Assembly (NCBI GenBank): GCA_905147135.1
Contig: LR990056.1
Span: forward strand, 9,992,001-10,056,000
Origin: Blastobasis lacticolella
Lineage: Eukaryota > Arthropoda > Insecta > Lepidoptera > Blastobasidae
Length of the DNA: 64,000 nucleotides
Direction of reading: 5' to 3'
Under the pieces are notes generated by a model that was not told the DNA's origin, made no database searches, and worked only from the letters and a program-made list of their open reading frames with translations. A program made the position numbers and the translations under genes. Below, piece by piece: positions 1 through 10,381 of the stretch. Numbering within the stretch: the stretch's first letter is position 1; every line of letters begins with the position of its first letter.

Positions 1-480
1 GTTTGGTGTACAATGCAGAACATAAGTACAATTACCACCTTTATGTGATGTTCCTATGTAGTTGTAGAAAGGTTATTAGCACCTATGCAAGAAGTTTTCA
101 TTTATAAAATTAAAAAAGCTTGGATATCAAGTTGACTTCATGGAAGGGACAGCTAAATGCCGCTTCTTTCAGCCAATTAAATTTGTATTGTATTGTCATT
201 TTTTGTAAATATTTCAAAAACATTAGATCTTGCGGTTTATTCCCCCTTAAAATGAGAAACCTTAACATAATTCAAGAGATTTTAAGATATGTGTGACGTT
301 AACGAGTATTCAGTACCTATTATGTTTTCTTTTTTTCTTTAAGTAAGCATAACATATATAAATAATTATAAAAAAAATTGTCGACTTTCGCATCTTATTC
401 CTTGCCAATTATAAATTATTATACTCGTATGTATTATGTGAATGTTGCAGTCTACTATGCATACTTATTTAAAACCACCA
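1..480. other. AT-rich non-coding DNA
   Basis: No frame, splice-paired exon or recognised repeat. Confidence 0.6.
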
Positions 481-500
481 ATTCTACTAGCTACTAGCCT

Positions 501-524
501 GGTACTGACTGTACAGTCAGTACC
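501..524. repeat. Perfect 24-bp palindrome
   Basis: GGTACTGACTGT followed directly by its reverse complement, no spacer. A second ACTGACTGTAC is at about 588-598, after a repeated AAACCACCAAT context (473 and 552). Confidence 0.8.
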
Positions 525-829
525 GTGTACATCAGTTTTCTATGTATATTATAAACCACCAATGTGCTAGGGGCCTACGTCAGGGAACTGACTGTACATG
601 CGTTTTAATATTCTCCGTCTGTCACAATCCACTGAGTTCACTTTTACCGCACGCAAGCCAGTGAAAACAATTGATTCCACAGCTTATCCACATGTTTTAT
701 GTATATACCTATACTTTGTACGTGGTTTGCCTATTGGAAGTAGCCGTGTGAGAATCTGTAGCGTACCTGCCCCAGGTATAAATTGTCATTTGACTCTACT
801 CTCTGAACCGTAGTTTCGAATGCCAAATC

Positions 830-1000
830 TCACACGACTGAATGCGTAACCATGATCCTGGTCAGGTTCCCCTAGTATCAGGGTCACGGAGCTCAGATGG
901 TAGTCGCTCCACTGTAATTATCTGATCTGTCAAATTCTGGACAAGGCGGACCACGTGCGCGTGAGCACAACGGGACATCAACACCAAGATTATTATTGTT
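830..1000 (+). mobile_element. SINE family A, 3' part
   Basis: Shared body: ACTGAATGCGTAACCATGAT, AGATGGTAGTCGCTCCACTG, GGCGGACC, GAGCACAACGGGACATCAAC and an AAGATTATTATT tail. The tRNA-like head is missing. Confidence 0.65.
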
Positions 1001-1117
1001 TATGTTTATTAGCAGGAAAATATTGATGATTATCATGAGATATAAAAATGATGATCATATGAGTATAGTAATACAAACTTTTATCGAATACGGGTAATTA
1101 CAAGCTTTTATTGAACT

Positions 1118-1268
1118 GGCACTGCACGGCTATCACATAGTGTCCGCGACACAGCTCGCGCCGCGACAGAGCGTTTGTTTCCTTCTGTCAATACTATGAC
1201 GAAAGTGATAACTATGTCGCGCCTTTTCTCGTTTGTCGCTCACGAGAACTACTAGGTGGTCTGTAAGT
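1118..1268 (-). mobile_element. MITE-like element, GCGCGAC family, copy 1
   Basis: It begins GCACGGCTATCACATAGTGT, CCGCGACACAGCTCGCGCCG and ends ATGTCGCGCCTTTTCTCGTT, an inverted arrangement. Two related copies lie at 57110 and 62475 in the opposite orientation. Confidence 0.6.
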
Positions 1269-1810
1269 TGTCCGTCAAAATTTGCAAACAATTTTTTGAC
1301 CATTTGTTGTTATTCGATTGAGTTACAATTTAGAATATGACAGTATATGTAACTTGGATGACAATGTATTATTATGGTATGGCCATGGAGCTGGCCTGAT
1401 GATGGATGGATTCGGAAGGTACGCAATAAGATAACCCCAATGTGTTTAGGCTCTTGGTCTTGATGAGTAGCTGCTATATATACCGCGCGAAAAAAGCTTG
1501 TTATGAAAAAGTATTTTTCATTTGAGCACTTATTTTACGCCTTTCCTAGTAGCATTCGGCGTTAACCGAAGCGATTCGAGCAGACCGCGAGCCGGCTCCG
1601 ATCTCGAATCTGGGCATTCCTCGCCGGCGACCGTATAATCCTAAACGAGTTTGGCCCCAATGTGGTACTGGCGGCTGCAGAGTTGCCATTGTTGGGATCG
1701 CACTACTTCTCCAGATATGTAGTACATATTATGTACATCTTCGGAGATGTGCTGGTGTTCCAATTTTGACGTTGACGTTTTGTAGTAGATACTACATATA
1801 CCTATTCGTT

Positions 1811-1886
1811 AGGCGGACCCTGGGCCCCTACGTGTCGCGCGGGAGCGCAACCGAGTTTTAACGCCAAGATGATGATAATGATGAGT
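1811..1886 (+). mobile_element. SINE family A, 3' end only
   Basis: AGGCGGACCCTGGGCCCCTA, then GCGCAACCGAG..TTAACGCC and an AAGATGATGATAATGATG tail. Confidence 0.6.
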
Positions 1887-1889
1887 ACA

Positions 1890-2735
1890 TAATATATTCG
1901 TAAGCAGGAGTAGGGATCTAGTACCTATGGTCACTATATGATAATATAGGCTTTTTTCCTTGAGATTATGTCTCTTTAATTTATAAAACAAAATACACAT
2001 TGTCACATTAACACACATAACCTTAAGAGTTTAAAATCCTACTATATTAGACGCCATAACTTTTATATCACATGTTTGAAAATACATCCCGGCCACATAG
2101 AGTCTCAGAGGCTCAGGTCTCAGAGTTTACTAATGTGATAGCTCCATTATTATAATTTACACCCCATTCAGTCTACTGCGCTGCTAAATATTTCCGTAAC
2201 AAATTCGGTATCCTTACGAGAAAAAGAGTTATTCACAACAACTTTTGTAACTACCTGTACTTTTGGGTCACCTTTTTTTCGAAACAGGTAGGTGTGTCTG
2301 GCACGTTAATGGTACGGGTTCGATTCTTGATCGCGTGCCTCGTCGTTTCGACATGCGTTATTCTTTTAAAACGTTTTTTTTTTCAATTTTTTGTAATTCT
2401 TTTTGTTTTCAAGATGCAATTTGGATATTTTAGGATAGCAATACATTCTAATCAACCGGTTCATTATTTTTGATGATGGGAGTAGGTACATAATAGCAAT
2501 GAAGTGTAGAAAACAGTATAAGTAATAACAGACCGCCATCTTTGTCTTCCAAATAGCTTTGATTTTTAATTTTATTTTTAAGCTATCTACGTGTGATGGG
2601 ATTCTTTATAACTTTACACACCTACATAACGTCGTACATTTTTACCATAGGTAGGGGTATTCAGAGACTACATTGTTTCAGTCGGTGTAACCTTGCTTGT
2701 TGCTATAAGTATATAGCTGTTTTAGATATGATAGA
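1890..2735. other. AT-rich non-coding DNA
   Basis: Only short chance frames; T-tracts near 2376-2410. Nothing recognised. Confidence 0.6.
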
Positions 2736-2736
2736 T

Positions 2737-2908
2737 TCATCATCACCAAATAAGCCAAAACACGCCAACTGCTGAGCAAAGGCATCCCCCAGAGCTCTCC
2801 ACAAAGGCCGGTCCTGTCCAGGCATCCAGCTGGTAGCTGCGATCTTTACCAGGTCGTCGGTCCACCTTTGAGGCGTACCCACGCTGCGTCTTCCGGTACG
2901 TGGTCGCT
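2737..2908 (-). pseudogene. RTE LINE tail fragment
   Basis: Same sequence as 10600-10755: ACTGCTGAGCAAAGGCATCC, CCAGAGCTCTCCACAAAGGC, CCAGGTCGTCGGTCCACC and CACGCTGCGTCTTCCGGTAC, with small indels that break the frame. Confidence 0.75.
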
Positions 2909-3091
2909 ATAATAGTTGACGTAACTAAAACTGGGTAAAGTAGCCACATATGTACTTTTTATAGGCAAGCATTTAGCACAAGCACCAGAGCATCTACTCT
3001 ACTATTCGTAACAAGTGATTCAAACGTGTAGTTTCATAATAATGTAACAAAGATGTAGAACACTATGTTTTGATCACTATGAGAGAGAACC

Positions 3092-3352
3092 GTGGCCGTG
3101 CGGTGTCCGGCAGAGTAGAATAGCACCAACCCCTTACACTCATGGGTGTCGTACAAGGCGACTAATGTTTTCGAGGCAAAAGATCAAGAGTCTCCGTAGT
3201 CTGGAAAATGGGCAGCAGCATTTTCCATTGTTATATTTAAACACTGCGATCTCCAACCCGCCTGCCAAGCGTGGAGATTATGGCAATAACCTCCCCTTTC
3301 GTGGGAGAGGCCCTAAGTCCTGCAGTGGACTGTTACGGACTGTGATAATGAG
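3092..3352 (+). mobile_element. Dispersed repeat family C, full length
   Basis: GGTGTCCGGCAGAGTAGAAT, AGCACCAACCCCTTACACTC, GACTAATGTTTTCGAGGCAA, GAAAATGGGCAGCAGCATTT, CAACCCGCCTGCCAAGCGTG and CCCTAAGTCCTGCAGTGGAC. About 260 bp, non-coding, repeated at least five times in the window. The family (SINE or MITE) is not decided. Confidence 0.7.
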
Positions 3353-3430
3353 AGAGAACCTCCGAAGAGCTGAGGACCGTTCGTAACCTAGATCTTGAGT
3401 GGTGACCGCGACTCGGTCAGCGTAATGCAG

Positions 3431-3590
3431 CATGCCCTCTGGCCTGGGGCCCTACCGCCTTACTCTTTACGATAGCTTTATGATTTCATCTCGGTTGCTC
3501 CATTCGCGGCGTCTTTCGCGAGCGAGCGAAATGGGAAGTCATAAGTGATAGCATTTAAGTTAGACGGTAGGGCCTCTGGGTCGAATGACG
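3431..3590. mobile_element. MITE-like inverted-repeat element, GGGGCCCTA family
   Basis: Left arm CTCTGGCCTGGGGCCCTACC, GCCTTACTCTTTACGATAGC; right arm GATAGCATTTAAGTTAGACG, GTAGGGCCTCTGG is its imperfect complement over 35-40 bp. The interior also folds (TATGATTTC..CCATTCGC with GCGAAATGGG..GTCATA). Confidence 0.55.
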
Positions 3591-3984
3591 GTTTTCAGAA
3601 GTCTGGGTACGGCGAGCAGGGGATTCATTGGGAGAAGCCTATGTATAACCTATTATACATACACTAACCGTTCTCAACGGCTTTCACGCCCCGCGTAGTT
3701 CGGATCATTCAACTGTCCTGCGGAAACCTATTATTTCTCAAGAATAAAAAGTAGCTTATGTTACTCAGTTATAATGTAGCATTCTATTAGTGAAAGAATT
3801 TTTAAAATCGGTACAATAGTTTTTGAGTTTATTCAGTGCTAATAAAAATACAAATTTTTTCTCTTTATAATATTAGTATGTAAGTATTCCTAGATAACAC
3901 ACCCTCAGGTCCTAATCCTACGGAAGCAAGCTAAGACTATCGAATACAAACAACGACCAACCTGAAACATCGCTCTTACCTGAC

Positions 3985-4105
3985 GCCAGTCGCAGGTACT
4001 CCTGGCCATGATTCCGATTCTGACCCAATTTAACACGAGTTGCAAGGATCTCCTGGCCACGACTTCGTCCAACTCTGACCCACAAGGAACTCCTAACAAC
4101 GGTTG
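3985..4105 (+). repeat. Degenerate minisatellite, 51-55-bp unit
   Basis: CTCCTGGCCATGA..TTCTGACCCA and CTCCTGGCCACGA..CTCTGACCCA repeat at 51-55 bp, with a third partial start AAGGAACTCCTAAC. Chance frames on the minus strand follow from the repeat. Confidence 0.5.
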
Positions 4106-4593
4106 ATTTGCCAAGCATTTGACCGAGTGGGCCGAGTTGCGGTCCGTCGTGCCAATTACTTACCCACAATCGATTCTTCCGTAAAATCGGTGTAAGCCGC
4201 TTTATTGCGTAATATAGTGCAATAGAATGTCGTGATCTAGTCTATTGGCTGGTACCGGCTGTGGTTTCGATCGTAGTCTTTGATCGTATTTGAAATCTGA
4301 AATTAAATGCGATTATTATATGTAATTTTGTCATAGATAAAGGGGTATATCGATGTGGATTCTGATGGAATTGTTTAGGTTCTTAGTATTTTACATGTAC
4401 AGAACAGCATTGTTTGTAACTAATACAACCATGCCATCAGTCGGACTATGATATTTGTCTGCGTTCAGTTATCAAAGGTCTGGACAATTGGCATTTTTTG
4501 GTACATCTTAAGTCAACATCATAGTTGCAAAAAGTTCGTAAGAATCGTAAATCATATTTTATGGTTATACTACTTCCTTATCCTTACATAGTA

Positions 4594-4770
4594 CAAAAAT
4601 AAAGTCGCTTTCTGCATCTATCTGTATCAGCTAAATCCTCCAAAACCTCCTAGATTTTGATGCATTTTTAACAATCATTCAGATTTTGAAGAATTTCTTC
4701 CCGGAAGTACATGCATATTTTGATAGAGAAATCCCTAGAACACCCGTGCAAAGCCAGAGAGGTCGATAGT
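4594..4770 (+). mobile_element. LINE 3' tail
   Basis: AAATAAAGTCGCTTTCTGCA, CCTCCTAGATTTTGATGCAT and ACACCCGTGCAAAGCCAGAG, the usual order of such tails. Confidence 0.5.
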
Positions 4771-4774
4771 TCTA

Positions 4775-6160
4775 CATAATAATACTATCCAGTTTCGTAT
4801 GAAATCTCTCAATAGTCAAACACCTGCCTACACTGACTTTGTTAACCTGTTCCGAGTACAAGTAACCATTTCTAGGTGCCAGTTGCAGTATCTACTTACC
4901 TCTACATATCGCTGTGGATAGTAAGGACCAACTTTCTCATAATAATCTCACAATCAATCGATTCCGCTAAGTGGTTATATTAGTCGATCGACTAAAGGGC
5001 TAACAGGTTAAGTGAAACCTTCTACTTATTATATTGTCGTACACCTGGAACTAGTTGCTGTCTTTGTATGAGCCGTGACGATGGCAATATTATGCTCCGT
5101 AGCAGCACATTCTAGATAATGATTTCTTCAAATCCATTAAGTATTGTAGATATATATGATGTCTATAGATGTCAGATCTCCGACAAACACTAAATTTTTT
5201 ACAATTGTCATATTTAGCAGGTTATTGTTTAGCAGTTTAAATCAAGTAGATTCAAGTGTTCATTAATTTAAATACAACAGTAAACTAATTGCAAGCATCG
5301 AATTAGATGATAAAATATAACATTTCATTATAGAATAGGTATCAGTGAAGTTAATTATTATGGTTAATCTTATTTTCATTAACTCTCATAAAATTCCACA
5401 ACTTAAGATCCGGTAGCACATTACTAGACAACCAATAAGTAGGTAGCTAATAAGACAACCAGCGTAAATCATATACAACAGCTTCCTGTGATAATTCAAC
5501 CACTGCAGTTTCTTCTTGTGGCTTAACCTACAAAATGCTAAGTGAAATGACAGCTAAACACTGTGTTTGCAAGACAGGTTGACCTAGCGAAAGCAAGGTC
5601 ATACTCCGACTATCAGCTTGGCTAAGGAATGTGTATGCTATGGGAAATATAGACACGCCCTGAGCTACGTTAGTTTACTAGGCTTAAAGAGCTGCGTATA
5701 AATACTTATTCTCATTTGTGTGTATGAAGTGTTTCAAGACTTAGAAGTAAATAACCCTATCCGTGGCGCTAGTATGCTATCAATTTTCTATCTAATTGGG
5801 GAACACATTATAGTTGTCGAAATATCCGGATGGTAAAGATTTCTGGTCAAGCTTAACCTACTATGGCCAGAGAGAAAACGCGATTCTAGTATGGGATGTA
5901 TGTAGTTATCCACTTCAAGGTGGGAAGTTGTAAGTAAGTCTATCCGTTCACTAGTTCATTGTTTTTCATCGTTATTATAAGGCTGTATTGCATGACGCAT
6001 TATTTAACTAAACGTCGGACCGTGTGTGTACGATGATAAGGTTTTGAATACCACTCTTTATCAAACTTGCTTGCGAATGTGTCATCTCAACAGCATCCCT
6101 GTCAACCTTGTTCCATTAAATTCTGTATCGTTGGAAAATTCTGTCATATCTTACTTCCCT
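4775..6160. other. Non-coding DNA without recognised features
   Basis: 1.4 kb of AT-rich sequence, no frame longer than about 60 codons and no repeat recognised. Confidence 0.55.
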
Positions 6161-6164
6161 TATA

Positions 6165-6315
6165 ATACCACTTATATTATAAATGCGAAAGTTTGTAAAT
6201 ATGTTCGGATGTTTGTTACTTCTTCACGCATAACCTACGAACGGATTTTCATGAAATTTGGCAGCAATATAGCTTTATATTTATCTCTAAATTCAATGTG
6301 ATTCCCTCGGGAAAG
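6165..6315 (+). mobile_element. LINE 3' tail
   Basis: TTATATTATAAATGCGAAAG, TTTGTAAATATGTTCGGATG, ACCTACGAACGGATTTTCAT, GAAATTTGGCAGCAATATAG. The 91-codon frame here (6026-6301) is this repeat, not a gene. Confidence 0.6.
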
Positions 6316-6784
6316 GGTACGGAACGTACTAGTAACTAAATTTTACGCCAACGGAGCCACAGGCTAAAGTATTTTAGCAGGCTTAAGTTAGTATAGTTAT
6401 CTATGCAGACTTTGTCGGGGTTTTAGAGGTTCATTTCATGTTTTAGAACTTTACCACACAGACCTCAGTTTACGTAACGACAGCATGTAACGTTTAGTCG
6501 TGTTAGCGCTGCCTTGTAAACCTACTCTCATACTTAGAGTTAGTTCGCTAAAACACTATTGTACACGAAGTTTCTAAAGATTGCTCGATTCATGTCGAGA
6601 AGGTCGATACTAAATTCTTGCCCGTTTAAAAGGACTTTAACTCCATACGTAACATTTACAACGTTTAGGTAGGTCTAGATTTACTTGTATGCCGAATTGA
6701 GAGGACTTTTGCTACAATTGAATTTTTGGAGTCGTTTTTTTTATGTTTACAAATGGCGGACACAATATAAGACACGACAAATCC

Positions 6785-6937
6785 AGACCTGGGGCCCTAT
6801 AACTGAATCGCTCGCATCCACGAGAGCGCTCGCCTTCTAATGCCTGTCTTTCTATCTCTAGAAACTTACCACGAGTATGAAAGAGACAGATTGCGCACGC
6901 GAGCGCTCGCATTGTGAAAAATAGGGCCCCTGATTGT
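6785..6937. mobile_element. MITE-like inverted-repeat element, GGGGCCCTA family
   Basis: Left CCTGGGGCCCTATAACTGAA, TCGCTCGCATC and right GCGAGCGCTCGCATTGTGAA, AAATAGGGCCCCTG are inverted copies. The GGGGCCCTA end motif is shared with 3431-3590. A minus-strand frame of 66 codons crosses it by chance. Confidence 0.55.
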
Positions 6938-7555
6938 CCCTAACTTATGTCTATGTCCTATTAATACATTCTTGCAGAAGCATTTCTGCTTGGTGTTGTT
7001 TTAACGACGCCTTTATTCTAGTAGAAGCTCCTTCCATGACCAAAATGCCACAAGTTCACTCACTATACTAGTACAATAGTAGTTCCTATGTTACAGAAAT
7101 AAGAAGCAGTAACTGAATATTCGAATAAATAAAAAATACGTATAGGTACGGCAGGGTAGAGTCGTAGTCTGAATGGGCGAGCGGTGGCCGCCAAGGTGAG
7201 CCGCGTACATTCTTGGCTCACACAATTTTATATCAGTTTTTGTACTGAGTGTATTGCATCTAGTGTATCTGTGTCGGAGAAGGCTGTGTTTTCTTTTAAT
7301 TTTGTTGCTGTCGGGAGCAGACAGTCGACCTGACGGAAAATGCTAACTGCTGCCATAACAGTATAGTACCTATTCTCTTCTACATAACTTTAGTATGTTT
7401 TTCCTGTACTGGTCTAGCCGTGAACTTGATAACTATAACGCCCAAATTAGATCCAAATATAATAATAATTGTCACGGGGTGCCTCGTCGTCGTCTTCCGA
7501 GACTGTTAAACAATACCTAAATATAAAACCAATTTGCATGGATTGATCGATGTAC

Positions 7556-7740
7556 AACACAAACGCAATTCTACCTATTCGCGATTCTACACAATATGGA
7601 TTCCGCACAACTGACACTCAACACATTATTTATTCCACACAGACTTCAATTATACACAAACGCGTTTCTTCCTGTTCGTGATTCTACACAATATTAATTC
7701 CACACAACTGCTGCGATTCACCAGATTCGCTATTTCACAT
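7556..7740 (+). repeat. Opposite-strand copy of the LINE segment, with an internal ~100-bp tandem
   Basis: Two degenerate units share the pattern AAACGC..TTCTaCCTaTTCG and GATTCTACACAATAT..ATTCC, near 7560-7610 and 7660-7710. The second unit runs on into CTGCTGCGATTCACCAGATTCGC. The same sequence occurs reversed at about 9020-9120, next to the ORF1-bearing LINE. So two copies of the same LINE region face each other about 1.4 kb apart. Confidence 0.7.
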
Positions 7741-7764
7741 ACTCGTTACATATTTTAAATCATC

Positions 7765-8112
7765 TCGTCATCTTGTCGTTAATGTGAAGGTTGTCCACTC
7801 GCTCACGAGGGCCCGGGGTCTGCATTGACCATGATCCAGGATTGGCAGATCAAGTAATTACAGTGGAGTGACTGCCATCTGACCTGCTACCACGGGAACC
7901 TGAACAAAATGGATCATGGTTACCTACACATTTGGTCACCTGAATGTGCAGGTTTCATCATGATGTTTGCCCTCACCCTTAGAGCATCGGTTAGTATTCA
8001 ACTAATGTACATACAATATCAGAAAAAAGTCATTGGTACATGGCGGCAGTGGTATTCAAACCCGGTCCCTCTCGCTTAGGAGTCGAATACTATAACCACT
8101 AGGCCACCTATG
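7765..8112 (-). mobile_element. SINE family A, near full length
   Basis: From the 3' tail at 7765 to a tRNA-like head at about 8045-8110 containing B-box-like TTCAAACCC and ACCACTAGGCCACC on this strand. Body motifs include GAGGGCCCGGGGTCTGC, CAGTGGAGTGACTGCCATCT and TCGGTTAGTATTCAACTAAT. Confidence 0.75.
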
Positions 8113-8215
8113 CTTCTAAGGGCAGGCGGCCCGTTAGTGTATTGTTGATTTACACTGACAGACCAATTGGAACGCGTTGCTCATAGAATTCTCATAATAA
8201 CTCTTTTCCTAACTC

Positions 8216-8345
8216 TGATCCAACCAGCCTGGTCAACGCTGTAGACCCTGGACTGCCATTCACACATTCTTCAACGCTGGGCACAATAAGAATGGTTGTA
8301 TTGTAACCTCAGCTAGAACTCGACCAGGGTGTAAGTTTAGTGGAC
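8216..8345 (+). repeat. Repeat with GGTCAACGCTG motifs, split by a Helitron-like insertion
   Basis: CCTGGTCAACGCTG..GACTGG..GTTGT..GACCAGG here matches about 8815-8870, on the far side of the Helitron-like element. It is probably one family present twice, or one copy duplicated around the insertion. The GGTCAA and TTGACC words recur through 8780-8990 as part of this repeat. Confidence 0.45.
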
Positions 8346-8775
8346 CTAGTAGAAGAGAGGTAGGGCATAGCGGGATATCCCGTTCGAATTGGAGCCGCCC
8401 GACTGTGGAAGTACCTCCACCTTACAGAATACCGCAGCTAAACAAAACTCTTTTAAATAGTATTGTTTCTGCCGGTGAGTAAGGTTTCCAGTGCTCCATG
8501 GGGTGGGGATTTGGGGAACCGTAGCTTTAGCAGTGGAGGAGCATTTGCCTTTTGCTGCCAGATCTACGTGTTATACAGGTGGGCAACGCATTGGCGATAC
8601 TCTTGGTGTTGGTAATGTCTATAGGCAGTGGTGACCACTTTCCATCAGGTGGCCCGCTTGTTTGTTTGCGTACCGTATGACAGATACTCTTGGTGTTGGT
8701 AATGTCTATAGGCAGTGGTGACCACTTTCCATCAGGTGGCCCGCTTGCCAGTTTGCCTACCGTATGACATAAAAA
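8346..8775 (+). mobile_element. Helitron-like (Lep1/MINE-type) element with an 87-bp internal tandem
   Basis: It shares a long body with 41030-41377: GGGCATAGCGGG.TATCC, CTCCACCTTACA.AATACCGC, GGTGGGGATTTGGGGAACCG and TGGTGACCACTTTCCATCAG. The end segment is present twice (8596-8682 and 8683-8769, 4 mismatches in 87), followed by an A-tract. The CCATCAGGTGGCCCGC end is, from memory, typical of non-autonomous lepidopteran Helitrons called Lep1 or MINEs. No coding capacity. Confidence 0.65.
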
Positions 8776-8895
8776 AAAAGTTAATATTGACCAAAGTCAA
8801 CTCTGGTCATCGAACCTGGTCAACGCTGGGCACCCTGAGACTGGTTGTTAGAATTAGACCAGGACATAATAAAGGTTGACCAAGGTCAACCCCAG

Positions 8896-9511
8896 TCAAC
8901 CAACAAAGCATTGGACTAGGTTTCTTAAATAGGGTTGACCTTGGCCAACCTTGACTGGTTCCATTAAACTTAGGTCCAGGTCTAAGTCAGCCAGTCCCAG
9001 GTCCCCAGCGTTGTGGAATAGCGAATCTGTTGAATGGCAGCATTTGTGTGGAATTAATATTGTGTAGAATCGCGAATAGGTAGAATTTGTATGGATGTTG
9101 TTTGGATGTGTATTACGATTGGTGTCGTGTATTTTATGTGTATGACTGAGTGGGTAGTGTACGTATATAGAAAATGAATATAGTATTTGTAAGTGATGAC
9201 AGTGAACGCGATTTGTAGGAAAATACATAATAGGGCAATTGTAGGTTATAATCTTTGGACGTGTTAATAAGATGTGTAGGTTATGGGAATGTTTTTGATT
9301 GTAAGTATGAATGTTGATAGTAGTGAATGGGTAATGTATATATTGTGTGAGTATGTAAATATTAAATGTGAGTTGATTATATAGTGTGTGATGTTTATCA
9401 TTCCACATGCAACGGCACTGAACAACACAAAGTATACGGTAAAAGAAATAGATAAAATACAACAAACAAATATAGTTTCGCGAAGATATTAGTTGTTCCG
9501 AAGCGTTGGCA
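8896..9511 (-). mobile_element. LINE segment downstream of ORF1 (inter-ORF or 3' region)
   Basis: This continues the ORF1 element in the minus direction. On that strand it is C/A/T-rich with low-complexity repeats (CATTCAC, ACACA runs), then the CTACCTATTCGCGATTCT motif, then GGTCAACC-type repeats near 8875-8990. An open frame runs through part of it, but its His/Tyr/Thr-rich composition is not protein-like. No ORF2 (endonuclease or reverse transcriptase) follows; instead other repeats interrupt at about 8780. Confidence 0.6.
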
Positions 9512-10381
9512 TTAGGGCTTAGGGTCGATCTTAGAGAGACTAACGCAGCCAGCCCCAAAAACACGCAAGACATCCGGTTCAGTGCGAATGCGATGGCCCG
9601 GATCACCTTGAGCCTTACGCGCGTAGATTCGGCCCTCCCGTGTCCAGACATATCTCCATTCCAGGAGGCGAGCCGACTCCCGCGCCGCGTAGAGAAGTCG
9701 CCTGTTTTCCCTCGTGAGCCGCTCGTTTACATAAAAGCGCGCTGGGTTAGCTGCGACGCCGACGCCCTCTGTGGTAGGGGAACGTCGCACCCGCGCAGCC
9801 CTTAGCAGCTCGTCCCGTAGGGACAGGCGCGCCAGCCGCACCGCGATCGGGCGCGGGCGAACCGCCCCGCCACCAGCCTCCCGGATGGCCCCTACCCGCT
9901 GACAGCTCACGAGGTCGCGCTCGTCCAAATGAAGCCCGACTTTTGCCGCACATCCTAGCACAATGTGAATAACATTTTCCCCATTAGCTTCTGGGACTCC
10001 GCTAATGTCAACGTCGTTCCCAAGGGCATCCTGCTCGCGGTCCGATATGTCTAATTTCAGCCGGGCGATGGTGGCCTCGAGCGCCTGGACGCTTTGTGCT
10101 GCCTCCTCGTCCTTCATTCTCTTCTCCAAAGCGTCGATCCGCGACTCCACGGCATCCACTCGCCCGTCACAGCGTACCACCAGCGACTTTAGCTCCACGA
10201 CGTCGGTCCTTAGCTCGCGAAATTCCTGCCGCGCCTCCCGGATCTCATTACGTAGCTCCCGTAGCTCCCGCAGCACTGTCCCCTGCATGTCGTGCACGCT
10301 GGTGTCCACCCTTGACGTGTCCATATATGCCGTGGCGTCTAGAGGCGTACTCTCCAACGCACCAGTGTCCATTGCCTCCAT
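9512..10381 (-). CDS. LINE ORF1 with coiled coil and FP25K-like C-terminal domain (retrotransposon)
   Basis: An intact 289-codon frame on the minus strand. After an acidic start, residues about 30-125 form a coiled coil (LRELRELRNEIREARQEF, and heptads through ALEKRMKDEEAA and LEATIARLKLDISDREQDA). From about 130 comes DISGVPE, then ERDLVSCQRVGA, a P-R-P-I-A-V-R-L strand, RFYVNERLTRENRRLLYAAR and YVWTREGRIYARK. This is the domain shared by baculovirus FP25K proteins and ORF1 of insect LINEs (Pfam Baculo_FP type); here the LINE context points to ORF1, an RNA-binding chaperone. The open frame continues upstream of the ATG to a TAA near 10460, and residues there (TFECQEKIPVKASTPV) look like the end of the PHD-type zinc finger normally found at the ORF1 N-terminus, so the 5' end is truncated. 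The frame is GC-rich against its surroundings, which suggests a young insertion. It could be a domesticated gene, but nothing shows expression. Confidence 0.8.
   Translation of the reverse strand: MEAMDTGALESTPLDATAYMDTSRVDTSVHDMQGTVLRELRELRNEIREARQEFRELRTDVVELKSLVVRCDGRVDAVESRIDALEKRMKDEEAAQSVQALEATIARLKLDISDREQDALGNDVDISGVPEANGENVIHIVLGCAAKVGLHLDERDLVSCQRVGAIREAGGGAVRPRPIAVRLARLSLRDELLRAARVRRSPTTEGVGVAANPARFYVNERLTRENRRLLYAARESARLLEWRYVWTREGRIYARKAQGDPGHRIRTEPDVLRVFGAGCVSLSKIDPKP

Noticed and set aside
6026..6301. A 91-codon frame
   Set aside because: Its second half is a common LINE 3' tail (GCGAAAGTTTGTAAATATG) and it has no coding character.
8780..8990. Cluster of GGTCA/TGACC sites as nuclear-receptor response elements
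   Set aside because: The words belong to a dispersed repeat also present at 8216-8345 and continuous with the LINE. Their clustering is explained by repeat structure.
8896..9651. A 251-codon minus-strand frame as a possible gene
   Set aside because: It overlaps the C-terminus of the better-supported ORF1 in another frame and runs into low-complexity LINE sequence with His/Tyr/Thr bias. It is most likely a shadow plus non-coding repeat.
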